From the NCBI GenBank assembly GCA_963734625.1, contig CAVTHW010000012.1, positions 245,022 to 309,021 on the forward strand: 64,000 nucleotides of DNA, written 5' to 3'. This DNA is from CAVTHW01 sp963734625. Lineage in GTDB: Bacteria; Acidobacteriota; Terriglobia; Bryobacterales; Bryobacteraceae. This document shows positions 26,159 through 36,241 of this stretch, one piece after another; the first letter of the stretch is position 1, and each line of letters starts with the position of its first letter. The notes beneath the pieces are model-generated. The model was given only the letters and a program-made list of their open reading frames with translations. It was not told where the DNA came from and did not search any database. The position numbers were made by a program, and so were the translations under genes.

Positions 26159-28667
26159 CTATTCCTGGCGCAACGCTTCTGCCGAGCTGATGCGTAATGC
26201 ACGGCGGATCGGGAAAAGGGCAGCTATAGCAGCGGCCATGGCGAGCAGAGCGGCGGCCGCCGCGTAAGAGGGCGCATCCAGACGGCTGAGGCCGTAGATC
26301 TGGGCTTTCAGCGGCTGGGAAATAGCGTAGCCAGCTACGAGGCCACAGGCCAGACCGATTCCGACGGGACGCAGGGACTGCGCCAGCACCAAACGCACGA
26401 TGCAAGCGGGCGACGCGCCCAACGCGATTCTGATTCCGATCTCTTTAGTTCGTTGCGAAACCGCATACGACAGCAAGCCGCCGATGCCCATGGCGGCGAG
26501 CGCTAGCGTCAGGAAGCCGGTGAAGGCGATCACCGCCGCGCCTTTGCGTGTGCCTTCGGTCGCGCTGTCGAATAGATTGCTGAGCAGGTCGAAGCGAAAA
26601 GGCGGGTCGTTCGGCGATTGCAGGGCCGAACGAATGGCGGGCAAGAAGCGCTTCGGTGGACCGTCGGTGCGAACCAGCAGGACGCCGCCGCCCACCCACG
26701 GATTGGTGTCTGCCACGGGGAAGTAGATTTCGACGGCATCTCCGTCGCGCAGCGCGTTGGTGCGCGCACTAGCGGCGACGCCGACGACAACTCTTCCCTG
26801 ATCCGTGACACGCTTGCCGATCGGGTCTTCTCCAGGCCAAGCTTTGCGCGCGAGCGACTCGCTGACAATCGCGGCCTTCCGCTCGCCAGGATTGAACGTA
26901 CGGCCCCGCAGAAGGGCGATGCGCATGGTGTCAAAGAACGCCGGATCGACAGAATTAAAGTGGGCCATCACTGAACTGCCGGTTGAGCCTTGGATGCCAT
27001 TGATCCAGGATTTGAAGCTCAGCGGGAGCAACGCGCAGACGGAAGCGCCGCGGACACCCGGGACAGCCTCCGCCCGGCGGCGCAACTCAGCGAGTTGGAC
27101 CAGCGCCATCTCCTTCGAATAGCCTCGCGAATTGAGCGCTGGATCAACTGCGACGACATCCCGGAACTCGAAACCGTGGGGGGTGGTGAGGACGCGTTGC
27201 AAGCCGCGAGCGTAGAGGCTGGCGGCGATGAGCAATACACAGGTCGCCATCACCTGGATTCCAATGAATAGGCCCCTGGCGCGAGCGGAGCCGTAGCGAT
27301 GACGCGAGAGCTGTACAGCCGGGGCCAGACCGAACAGGGCTACTGAGACAATCGTCACGGCGGCCGCGAACGCCGCGACTCTCCAGTCCGGGCCGCGCCC
27401 GACGCGGAGCGGCAGCTCCAAAGACCGAAGGATGATGGCTGTCCCCAGATAGCTCAGGAGCAGGCCGATGCCACAAGCGGCGGACGCTATCAGCACCGCT
27501 TCGGTGACCAGTTGCCGAATAATGCGAAAGCGGCCCGCACCGAGCGACACGCGAATCCAGATTTCATGGCCACGCACGGTTGAACGCGCCATCTGAAGCG
27601 TACCGGCGTTGGATAGCGAGACGGCCAGCACCAGGACGACGAGGGCGCCGAAGAAGGTCAAGATGCTGTAATCGGACGGGCGGAGACGCACCGCTTTGCC
27701 GGCGGGCACGCAATCCAACCATTCACGATCGCCAATCGCGCCTGGGTATTCGCGGCTGAACTCGGCGGAGAGCGTGCGCAAGCCATCTTCGGCGACGGCT
27801 TCGCTCAAGCCCGGACGGAGGCGTCCGAACATCAGCACCGACTTCTTCGAAGGGTTGAGCAGGAGGTCGCTGCCCGGAAAGAACCAGGCGTGATGTTCGA
27901 CGGGAAGCCATAGATCGACCGTGGCCGGCTGCAGTCCCGTGAATCCCGATGAGACCACACCCACCACCAGGACGGCCCTGCTGTTGACGAAGATAGTGCG
28001 GCCCACAATGGAGGGGTCCGCGCCAAATTGCCGTCGCCAGAAGGCAAATCCAAGCACGGCAACGGGCGCGGCGGACGGATCGCCGTCACGACTGGGCTCG
28101 AAAAGCGCGGCCCCACGCGGCGCCGGCGCCAAGTTCTCGAAAGTAGTTGGCCGAGACGAACCGCGCGGCCGCCCGCACGTCCGCGTTGGGCCCGAGTTGC
28201 ACCTGGGCGGTCATCTGGGCGAGGGCGGAGGAGAGGACGCGGTTGTTGTCCCGGAAGAACGCGTAAGCCGGATAAGACATCACATCCGACGAGCCCCCCG
28301 GGCTGCGGCGCTGGAGCGCGAAGACGCTAGCTGGGTCCCGAATGGGAAGCGGCCGCAGCACGGTGACGTTGAACACCTGGAACGCGGTGAGGGCGACAGC
28401 CATGCCGAGCGCCACAACCGTGACGATCACGGCGGTGAAACCGGGCGCGCGGCGAAAAAGGCGAAGGCCGAAGCGAAGGTCCTGCAGAATCGCGTCCAGC
28501 CACGTCCATCCCCAGGCGTCGCGCGCCTGTTCGCGCAGGCGAAGGGTGCTGCCAAAGTTGCGGCGGTCCCCGGCCGGCATGTGATCGCGATGGGCGGCCA
28601 TCTCCCCCTCCAGTTCCCGTTCCCGGCGGCGGCGATTCACTAAGTACCAGAGGCGTCGAAGCAGCAT
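26159..28667 (-). CDS. ADOP-family ABC transporter permease (MacB-like, frameshift near 28110)
   Basis: Start at ATG 28667 behind GGGAGA. An N-terminal E-R-E-L-E-G-E-M-A-A-H helix typical of acidobacterial duplicated orphan permeases is followed by L-R-F-G-L-R-L-F-R-R-A-P-G-F-T-A-V and the periplasmic MacB core domain. Near 28110 the frame changes (one indel), after which V-L-G-F-A-F-W-R-R-Q-F-G and the first FtsX domain follow. The second half repeats the layout and ends with the second FtsX domain (Q-R-T-K-E-I-G-I-R-I-A-L-G-A-S, A-E-A-L-R-Q-E). No ATPase gene is present, as usual for this family. The gene lies 16 bp after padR, as expected for a PadR-ADOP pair. Confidence 0.85.
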
Positions 28668-28683
28668 AGCGGAATCTCCCTTC

Positions 28684-29010
28684 TCATGCCCCGCGCAGCA
28701 CGGCCGCAATGGCCTGCGTGACCGTCTCGTGCTCCGCTATTTCGCTGTCGAGCTGTTTGCGGCCGGCGGCCGAAAGAGTGTAGAACCGAACTCGCCGGCC
28801 GGTCTCCGAAGTGCCCCACCCGGCTTTGGCCCAGCCGTTCGCCAGCATGCGCTGCAGGGCGGGGTACAACGATCCCTCTTCCACCCGGAGAACCTCGTCC
28901 GACAGAACGTGGATGCGCTGGGCGATGGCATAGCCGTGCATCTTGCCGCCGCGAAGCACGCGGAGGATCAGCATGATCAGCGCACCGGCTGGGAAGTCAA
29001 TCTTGGGCAT
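28684..29010 (-). CDS. PadR-family transcriptional regulator
   Basis: 108 residues with the PadR winged helix: G-A-L-I-M-L-I-L-R-V-L-R-G-G-K-M-H-G-Y-A, V-E-E-G-S-L-Y-P-A-L-Q-R-M, a W-G-T-S-E-T-G-R-R-V-R-F-Y wing, and L-S-A-A-G-R-K-Q-L. The ATG at 29010 lies in an A-T-rich operator-like stretch. It is co-directional with the ADOP permease and likely represses its own operon. Confidence 0.9.
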   Translation of the reverse strand: MPKIDFPAGALIMLILRVLRGGKMHGYAIAQRIHVLSDEVLRVEEGSLYPALQRMLANGWAKAGWGTSETGRRVRFYTLSAAGRKQLDSEIAEHETVTQAIAAVLRGA

Positions 29011-29037
29011 AGGTTGTCAAGGCATAGTGTACCTATG
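29008..29037. promoter_or_regulatory. Putative PadR operator
   Basis: Inverted repeat CATAGGT (29008-29014) and ACCTATG (29031-29037) around the padR start, separated by 16 bases. PadR proteins bind such spaced dyads and commonly autoregulate. The dyad overlaps the start codon. Confidence 0.4.
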
Positions 29038-30196
29038 CGTCGGGCAGATGTCAATACCTTTCTTTAGCCCGATCCCAAGTACAGGAACCGGGCGATGAAC
29101 GAAGGCGATGCCGTTGGCGATGCTGTAGGTGAGGGGGATGGTGGTCATGGTGAGAAACGCGGGGACCGCGATCACCGGGTTTCCCCACTCGATCTCGCTG
29201 ATGTTCGAGATCATGAGGCTCCCCACGATAATGAGCGCGGGGGCGGTGGCGGCCATTGGGATCACGCCGAAGACGGGCGCGATGAATAAGGCCACCAGGA
29301 ACAGGAGGCCGGTCACGACCGACGTCGCGCCGCTGCGCCCGCCCGCCACCACGCCGGCCGCGCTCTCGATGTAGTTGACCACGGTGGAAGTGCCGGCCAG
29401 GGCGCCCAGCATGGTCGCCGAGGAGTCACATACCAGGATGCGATTGATGCGCGGGATGCGGTTGGCCTGGTCTAGAAGGCCCGCCCGCTTGCCGACCGCT
29501 ACCAGGGTGCCGATCGTTGATGTCCGATAGGCGGTACATTTGCGGCTGCCAGCGGACCAGGCCGAAGAGCGCGCCCACGGCCGTGGTCGCCAGAATCCGG
29601 ATCAGCATGGCTCCCTTCACGCGCCAGGCGAGCAGCGCGGCAATCAGCAGCAGGCCGAAAATCGCGAGAAGAGTGTTGGGATCGCGCAGGTTGCCCATGG
29701 CGACCGTCGTCGAGGGATTAGGCACAATGATCCCGGCGTTGCGGAATCCGATCAGCGCCAGAAAGAGACCGATGCCGGCGGCGATGGCCGAATACAGCTC
29801 GGTCGGAATCGCGGCGACAACGTGTTTGATCACTCCGCCCAGCGTCAGGACGATGAACAGCAAGCCCGACAGGAACACCGCTCCGAGTGCGACCTGCCAG
29901 GGAATCCCCATTCCCTTGACGACCACGTAGGTGAAGTAGGCGTTGAGGCCCATGCCCGGCGCGAGCGCAATCGGGTAGCGCGCGAAGAACCCCATCATGA
30001 GACTGCCGGCCGCGGCCGAGAGGCAGGTGGCCGCCACCACGGCAGTGAACGGCATTCCGGCATCTCGAAGAATGGAGGGGTTGACGAAGATGATGTAGGC
30101 CATGGTGACGAAGGTCGTCACCCCGGCCAGGATCTCTGTCCGCCAGTTTGTACCAAGGTTCTCGAAGCCGAAGTACCTTTCGAGCCGCTGCCGCAT
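29017..30196 (-). pseudogene. NCS2/AzgA-type purine permease with internal deletion and lost C-terminus
   Basis: The ATG at 30196 starts R-L-E-R-Y-F-G-F, T-E-I-L-A-G-V-T-T-F-V-T-M-A-Y-I and N-P-S-I-L-R, the signature of guanine/hypoxanthine permeases of the AzgA group. After F-G-L-V-R-W-Q-P (about 29540) the family would have 40-60 residues with F-V-D-L-F-D-T. Here the sequence jumps directly, in another frame, to S-T-I-G-T-L-V-A-V-G-K-R-A-G-L-L and later G-T-S-T-V-V-N-Y-I-E-S. The C-terminus ends abruptly after S-I-A-N-G-I-A-F near 29097, next to the PadR operator region. It is thus broken in two ways; the function is probably lost unless the assembly is wrong. Confidence 0.7.
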
Positions 30197-30234
30197 AACG
30201 TAACCGTCTTGTGAACCCATCTTACGCGGATTGA

Positions 30235-30935
30235 GGACTGGGGGCATGCTCCCTTTTGTTGGCGCATGTGCGCTTGGAGTGCGCACACACATAGGGAGGA
30301 TCCGGAGTGAGCAAGCAACACGATATGGAGAAGGCGCGGCACTGGCAGAACGCCCGCTTCCAGGCCACGAGGCCCAGGTAACGGAGCGGCGAGCTTTGCT
30401 CTGGTCAGCGACGAGTCGGGCACGCCGGCTGCGCATCAGCCGGGGCGTGGACGAGGCGACCCTGCGGTCTGTTCTGGCGGTGGTGCAGGGCGAGGGATGC
30501 GGAGCTTTCCCGCCGCGATCAAGGTGTACTTGTGCACCGTGGCGTGCGACATGCGCTGGAGCTTCGATGGACTGTCGACGATGGCCGAGCACATCATGCG
30601 CTGCAATCGGTTCTCCGGTCACCTGCTGGCGTTCTGCAACAAGCGCAGCGACCGGCTGAAGATACTGTACTGGGACCGGGACGGGTGGGTGATCTGGTAC
30701 AAGCTTCAGTATCCGTTCGCCCAGACGGGCCGGCGGGAGATCGCGGCCTGGGAGTTGGGCGTGCTGCTGGAGGGTATCGATTACGTTCCGGCCTCGCTCG
30801 AGGTGATCGAGGAAGTCCGCCAGAAGTACGCCTGCCCCAAGGCCTGCGCGGGATGGCGGCCGGCCGGAAGAACTGGATGTTCTTTGGCAGCGACAATGAC
30901 AATCTACGCCAACGGGACCTCACATGAGCCGGCGG
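30235..30935 (+). mobile_element. Remnant of an IS66-family element
   Basis: The left part aligns with the 5' flank of the fuller IS66 copy at 61-63.6 kb (CTCCCTT, GCATGTGCGC, GGAGTGCG, and GTGAG before the tnpA start). Pieces of TnpA (M-E-K-A-R-H-W-Q, later G-V-D-E-A-T-L-R-S-V-L-A), most of TnpB, and two short parts of TnpC follow: Y-V-P-A-S-L-E-V-I and N-W-M-F-F-G-S-D-N. Large internal deletions removed the catalytic domain. Non-autonomous and probably fixed. Confidence 0.7.
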
Positions 30936-31060
30936 CGGCCACGCGCTCGCGGATCTCGGCCGAAGTGACGCCATCGTCCCTGCCGCGCAGCTCCTTCTAC
31001 CGCGAGGCCGGCACCTCGACGCGCGGGTCAATGTCGTCCGGCAGGATACGCGGCGTGTGA
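30497..31060 (+). pseudogene. TnpB (IS66 Orf2) fused in frame to TnpC fragment
   Basis: The frame starts at ATG 30497 with F-P-A-A-I-K-V-Y-L-C-T-V and contains the IS66 Orf2 core S-F-D-G-L-S-T-M-A-E-H-I and L-K-I-L-Y-W-D-R-D-G-W. About nine residues are missing after W-Y-K compared with the other copy in the window. At L-L-E-G-I-D it jumps to the zinc-finger region of TnpC (Y-V-P-A-S-L-E-V ... K-Y-A-C-P-K). The rest to 31060 is not IS66-like. Confidence 0.6.
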
Positions 31061-31255
31061 TGGCGGCACGAGTTCGGTAAGATGTGCCTGCCGCGCGGTG
31101 AGACGGCTGCTTCTCGTCGCGTGTACCATCAACCCGAGAAAGCAGACTAGCTCGACCACCAGGAGCACGAGCACGGCAACAATGGACGTCCACAGGAGCC
31201 CCAGCAGTACTCCAGTCAAGTAAGAATAAGGATCCGGCAGGTCAAGAGGGTTCAT
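31028..31255 (-). CDS. 75-residue single-pass membrane protein coupled to the PD40 gene
   Basis: ATG 31255 overlaps the stop of the upstream gene by ATGA. The product reads M-N-P-L-D-L-P-D-P-Y, then one long hydrophobic helix (residues about 12-44), then a basic tail ending before 31028. There is no known domain. The overlap suggests co-translation with the PD40 protein. The 3' end abuts the IS66 remnant, so the natural C-terminus could have been altered. Confidence 0.5.
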   Translation of the reverse strand: MNPLDLPDPYSYLTGVLLGLLWTSIVAVLVLLVVELVCFLGLMVHATRSSRLTARQAHLTELVPPSHAAYPAGRH

Positions 31256-33392
31256 CGCTTTTCTCCCGACGATGGAAGCAGAGCCTTCAGCTCGTCCTGG
31301 ATGTTCTCGATGACCCAAACCTCGGATTCCATGGAAGCCCCGCTGCGGCCGGTGAGCGCCACCAACCTCCCGTTCGGATGAAACTGCAAGCCAAAAAGCG
31401 GGCCGCCAAAGTCCAAGTCCTGCTCGGATACCTCTCCCCCATTGACCGGGACTCTCCGGACAACCCAGCTTCCCAAACCTGCTTTCGGCCCCCTCACTAT
31501 GTAAAGGATCGACTTGCCGTCTGGCGACCACGTCTGGCCTACGCCCCCGCCGGACGGCTGCACGAACTCGTGGATCTGTCGTGCTGTGCCTCCTTCGGAG
31601 GGCATCAGCAGCAGCGCGCGGCGATTGCGGTCGACGTTCTGAATGATGGATAGCGTTTCTCCGTCCGGCGACACGGCCATGCTGGTGCGTCCTGGCGGCA
31701 CCTGATACAGCTCCCTTGCATTGCCGCCGCCGATATCAATCCGGGTCACGGCCGCAGACCCGTCGCCGGCGCTCGCGGCCAAATAGACAAGACGCCCGCG
31801 GCTCGTGCAGTCGTATGCGGAGAGTCGCCGCCCCTCCGGCACAGAGTAGATCTTTGTCTTTTTCAGGCCCGGCAGATCGATTCGATAGAGGCCGCTCTCT
31901 TGGCCCTGGAATCCGCCAACAACGACGGAGCGCCCGTCTTCCGCCCAGCAGGGTCCGACCACAGAGGTCAGCGGGAACTCCTCAAAACCCACGACAACCG
32001 GATCGGCCTTGAGGTCTTTGAGCGACTGCACCACGAGCGAATCCGCCGTGTGGGTCGGTATGGGCATCGGCCCACGCTTGGTGACGTAGGCAAGGCTTCC
32101 CCCGTCCGGAGAGAAGCTGGCCTGCATATTGGCTCCCTCCCACCGCGAGGCAAGCTTGCGCAGATCACCGGTGATTCTCCAGGCCTTGGGGTCAAAATCG
32201 GCAAGGAAGACATCATCTGTTACGGAGAGGGTGGCGTAGTAGTACCTTCCGTCATTGGTGAAGCCGAGCGGGAAGAATCGTCCGATCCCCTGTTTGACCA
32301 GCACGGGTGTTCCGCTGGTCTTCCCCCCGCGGAACTGCACACCCCACAGGTCCAGACTGCCCCGCCGGTTACTCGTGAACAGCAGCCAATCCGTACCGGG
32401 TACAACGCCCACCAGTAGGTCTTCGGCCGGGTGCTGGACAATAGCCGTGGTCGCGCCCGTTTTCAGGTTCTTTATATAGATATCGTGGGGGGCGGCCCCT
32501 CCATCGGCTGGGCTGGAATACAGGATGGAATTGCCCTCTTCGGTGAACTGGCTCTCCAGCCAGCGGCCCTGTCCCAGTTCTACGTTGAGGTTCTCCGGTT
32601 CACCGCCGCTCACGCGAACCAGAGCCAACTCCGATCTACCCCGGCCCACCTGATAACCGCAGAGGACGCGCGAGCCGTCGCGGGTCCACTGTATCGGCCA
32701 CGACGTAGGTTGCCCCTGGGGTTGCGATGGTCACCGGAGCGGCGCCCCCGTCCAACGAGACGACCCTCAGTTCCGAGCGGCTCTCCTTGGCACTGGAGAT
32801 ACTCCACCCAAACGCGATCCGCTGGCTATCGCCGGGACCAGGCAGAGAACTCGGCATACTGGGTCACGTCTCCCCAGGAACCATCCTTGGTCAGAAGCCG
32901 GGTGGCGCCCGTGGCGACCTCCAGAATCGCCAGGTTGCCTGTCGTCCAGTCGGTATACGCAAGATACTTTCCGTCGGGCGATGGTTTGGCGTACATGTCG
33001 AGGTTCGGAACGCGGCGGATGGTCATCGTCGACTGCCGTTCCGCCGCCGCTCCGGAACTCAGCGCCGCCAGCCGCGAGCGGGCCACGGTGACTTGCTCGG
33101 CCTGGTCGGCGTAGTCCCGCATCACCTGCTGGTAGGCCTTCCGCGCTTCGGCGTTGCCCAACTTCTCGTAGCATTGGCCGATCTGGACCAGCGCCCTGGC
33201 GGCCAGCGCGCGATCTGCACCGGCTTCCTTGACCGCCTGCTTGTAGATCGCGATGGCCTCTTCGAGATTGCCTTCGGCCCGCTCTTTGACCAGGGCCTTC
33301 TGGAAGAGGTCCTGACCGTTCTGCGCCAGAGTGACGCTCGCGGCCAGAGCGATCAGCGAAAGAACAACTACGAGAATCAAAACGTTTCTCAT
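31252..33392 (-). CDS. Secreted TPR plus PD40 (WD40-like) beta-propeller protein, two frameshifts
   Basis: ATG 33392 begins a signal peptide (M-R-N-V-L-I-L-V-V-V-L-S-L-I-A-L-A-A). A short TPR segment follows (E-E-A-I-A-I-Y-K-Q-A-V ... L-V-Q-I-G-Q-C-Y-E-K-L-G). TolB-like PD40 repeats follow: P-S-P-D-G-K-Y-L-A-Y, S-F-S-P-D-G-G-S-L-A-Y, V-S-P-D-G-E-T-L-S-I and W-S-P-D-G-K-S-I-L-Y. The propeller is split by frame changes near 32830 and near 32690. Such proteins are abundant in Acidobacteria, often associated with signalling or TonB systems; function is unknown. The two-component genes lie upstream, separated by about 110 bp. Confidence 0.75.
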
Positions 33393-33505
33393 GGCTGAGC
33401 CTCCTTGCCGCTTCCCAAGTTAAAACCGATCGCGAACAGAGTCGTCACGATCCGGTTGGAGCCATGCAAATTGATCGTAAACTCCCTGTCATGAAAGTGT
33501 CAGCC

Positions 33506-34186
33506 TCAGCAGACAAATTTGTATCCCACGCCGTGGACCGTCTTGATGTGCCGGGGCTCGCCGGGATCGCTCTCCAGTTTCGCTCTCAAAGAAGCGATAT
33601 GGTTGTCCACCGTGCGTGTATTCGGATAACTGTGGAATCCCCAGACCTCATCCAGCAATTCATCACGGCTGACAACCTCGCCGGCACGGGCCGCGAGCAG
33701 GCGCAGAACGCTAAATTCCTTCCGGGTCATTTCCACGGTCTTCCCCGCCTTCGTCGCCTCGTAGCTGCGGAAGTCCACAGCCAAGTCGTCAAATCTCAGC
33801 TCGTCCGGCAGCGGCGGAGGAGGGTGCGCGCGCCGCAGGATCGCACGGATGCGCGCCAGCAACTCCCGAACAGAAAACGGCTTGGTCACGTAATCGTCGG
33901 CGCCGAGGTCAAGCCCGAGCACCCTGTCGGTCTCCTCCCCACGCGCCGTCAGCATCAGAATGGGGGTCGCGTTGCCTTCTCCGCGCACCTTACGGCACAG
34001 CTCGTATCCGCTGAGCTTGGGGAGCATGAGGTCAAGGACGACCATGTCGGGTTTCCGTTCGCGGATCAGGCGGTAGCCGGTTTCGCCGTCGGCGGCAGTG
34101 AGCACCTCGTACGACTCGAATTCGAGGTTGTCGGCGAGCCCGCGCAGGATGGCAAGATCGTCTTCGACAACCAAAATTCGAGTCAT
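33506..34186 (-). CDS. OmpR/PhoB-family response regulator
   Basis: 226 residues. The receiver has V-V-E-D-D at the start, the phosphoacceptor aspartate in M-V-V-L-D-L-M-L-P-K, T in M-L-T-A-R, and K in D-Y-V-T-K-P-F. The C-terminal winged helix has L-T/M-T-R-K-E-F-S-V-L-R-L-L-A, R-T-V-D-N-H-I-A-S-L-R-A-K-L and T-V-H-G-V-G-Y-K-F. The stop lies just downstream of a region without a gene. Its start overlaps the kinase gene by 4 bases, so the two are co-translated. Confidence 0.93.
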   Translation of the reverse strand: MTRILVVEDDLAILRGLADNLEFESYEVLTAADGETGYRLIRERKPDMVVLDLMLPKLSGYELCRKVRGEGNATPILMLTARGEETDRVLGLDLGADDYVTKPFSVRELLARIRAILRRAHPPPPLPDELRFDDLAVDFRSYEATKAGKTVEMTRKEFSVLRLLAARAGEVVSRDELLDEVWGFHSYPNTRTVDNHIASLRAKLESDPGEPRHIKTVHGVGYKFVC

Positions 34187-36048
34187 TGTCCGTCCCCCAA
34201 GGGAAGCTCGATGGACAAGGTGCTACCTTGTCCAGGCTGGCTCTCCACCCTCACCGTGCCGCCGTGCGCCTTTGCCACATGCTCCACGAGCGTGAGCCCG
34301 AGTCCGGTCCCCGGAATGAGTTGATTCTCCCACGTCGGCACCCGATAGAACTTCTCGAATATCCGCCCCTGTTCCTCGGACGGGATGCCGATGCCGTGAT
34401 CGGAGACCTCGATACGCGCCCAGCCGTCAACACGCCTCAGGCGCAGGCCGATCTCGCGCGCATCGCCCGAGTACTTCATGGCATTTGTCAGGAGATTCAA
34501 TACCGCCTGTTCCAGAGCATCAGCATCGGCCTTTACCATCGGCAAGCCGTCCTCGACCTCGGTGTCGAGCCGGAACCCCTGTTGGCTCAAAGGATACTGG
34601 ACCGCCCGAGCGGCCGCACGTAACACCTCCGCGAGCGAGGCTGGTTTCAGGTTATAGATCTTCTTTCCTCTTTCGATCCTGGAGAAGTCGAGTACGTTGT
34701 CCACCAGGCGCGCGAGCCGCTGGCTCTCGTTGACAATCGTTTCCAAGTACTCCTGCTGAGTCTGCTCGTCCTTCCAACGACGCATGCGCAGGGTCTCAGC
34801 GAACATTCGGATGGCCGTGAGCGGCGTCTTCAGCTCGTGGGAGACGCTGGAAACAAACTGGGCGCGCATCTCAGCCATGTGCAATTCGCGGCGCACGTCT
34901 CTCCAAAGCAGGTAAGCCCCCAGGAGTGTCGTGCTCAGAACCAGCAGCAGAGCCGCCAGGTAGAAGGATTGGCGCAGATTCCAGCCTATCGGCGCCTGAT
35001 ACCTTGGGCCGGCGAACAAACCGGGGAAACTCCCGCCGATGGGCCAGGAATCGGGCTGTTCCTCGGTGAAGATTCGCAACGCCTCCGAGGGGAGAGATCC
35101 AAGCACTGCATCGGCACGAACAGCGACGAACGCGCCAGGCAAAGTAACCAGGGGAGGCGCCGCGCTCACCAGCCACGGTGGATCACCGAAACGGGTCCAC
35201 ACAGGTTCCCCGTCCGGCGTATGCCCGCCAACGGATAGACTCAGGAATTCCGATTGGAGCGCCAGTACCTGCTCGACGTCGCGTAGGCGTGCTTCGACCG
35301 CCCGCTTCAGTTCCGTAGTTTCGCCGGCAGCCGAGTTGATCAGTTCCACGATCCTGTAGTACGCAGAGGGGGCCAGCCAACCGGGCCGCTCCAACATCTT
35401 CCGTAGAACTTCCCGAAGTGAGTCATCTCCCCTGAGCTGGCTGGCGGCATAAAGGCTGAATGGCATTCCCTGGTCGTCCGCCAGGGTGGGCGGCAGAGCC
35501 AACAACTTCCGGTAGTGCGAGCGGGCTTCTGGCAAGCGGCCCGCTTTGCCCAGTGCTCGGGCGAGCAGAAGACGCACGTGGGCCGCCTGGGACGGCTGCC
35601 GCGCCGATTGCAGAGCCTCCTGGTAGAGGGCAGCGGCTCTCGACGGCTGCTTCTCTCTGAATTCCAGCCGCTCACCTTCCGCGATCTTGCCTGCGAAGCC
35701 GGGCGACTCGATCGCCTTGAGGAATTCCTGGCGCGGTGACGCTGCTTCCCAAGGAAGGATGAGGCGGCCTCCGACAACCCGCGCCACCAGCACCACCGCG
35801 GGGTGAGCAAACTGGCCGTCTGGCTGGGCAAGCGAGTTCTGCGCCTGGAGCTTGATGCGCTCCAGGCGATTCCGCAACTCCTGGCGAAGTTGTGCTGTCA
35901 GGGCCTGCTGCTCGTCGGCCAAGCGCTTCGTGGCTAACTCGCGCTCCTGACGGATCATGCGGACGCCAAGGACGGTCAGGACGATGCAAGGCACAAGCAG
36001 AGCGAGCAACAGGAGGAAGATCAACCGGAGGTGGTGTCGGGGTGGCAT
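34183..36048 (-). CDS. Membrane sensor histidine kinase with large extracytoplasmic sensor
   Basis: 621 residues from ATG 36048, chosen over the GTG at 36063 because the hydrophobic helix follows directly and GGTGGGG precedes it. Helix 1 is at about 8-28 and helix 2 at about 370-390. Between them lies a 340-residue sensor with a TPR-like part (A-A-L-Y-Q-E-A-L, R-L-L-L-A-R-A-L-G-K-A-G-R-L-P-E-A). The kinase core shows the H box S-V-S-H-E-L-K-T-P-L-T-A-I, N box N-L-L-T-N-A-M-K-Y-S, D-H-G-I-G-I-P, and G-T-G-L-G-L-T-L-V. No HAMP domain is evident. It should phosphorylate the overlapping response regulator; the signal is unknown. Confidence 0.9.
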   Translation of the reverse strand: MPPRHHLRLIFLLLLALLVPCIVLTVLGVRMIRQERELATKRLADEQQALTAQLRQELRNRLERIKLQAQNSLAQPDGQFAHPAVVLVARVVGGRLILPWEAASPRQEFLKAIESPGFAGKIAEGERLEFREKQPSRAAALYQEALQSARQPSQAAHVRLLLARALGKAGRLPEARSHYRKLLALPPTLADDQGMPFSLYAASQLRGDDSLREVLRKMLERPGWLAPSAYYRIVELINSAAGETTELKRAVEARLRDVEQVLALQSEFLSLSVGGHTPDGEPVWTRFGDPPWLVSAAPPLVTLPGAFVAVRADAVLGSLPSEALRIFTEEQPDSWPIGGSFPGLFAGPRYQAPIGWNLRQSFYLAALLLVLSTTLLGAYLLWRDVRRELHMAEMRAQFVSSVSHELKTPLTAIRMFAETLRMRRWKDEQTQQEYLETIVNESQRLARLVDNVLDFSRIERGKKIYNLKPASLAEVLRAAARAVQYPLSQQGFRLDTEVEDGLPMVKADADALEQAVLNLLTNAMKYSGDAREIGLRLRRVDGWARIEVSDHGIGIPSEEQGRIFEKFYRVPTWENQLIPGTGLGLTLVEHVAKAHGGTVRVESQPGQGSTLSIELPLGDGQ

Positions 36049-36241
36049 CCTGAACCCCACCACGATTTTAGATCTCTTGACACCGGGACTTGTAACGAAA
36101 ATGTCATGGATGCCCGACTCGACGAACGGCTACCCGAAAGTTGCATGGCTGCGCCGGCAGCCGTCAGCTCCTGTACCTTTCCCCGCCCCTTGGGGTAAGC
36201 CTCACGGGTGGGTCGCCGCCGCTGCCGCATAACCGCGAGGA

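Noticed and set aside
36048..36063. GTG 36063 as kinase start
   Set aside because: ATG 36048 has a better ribosome site and places the first helix at the normal distance.
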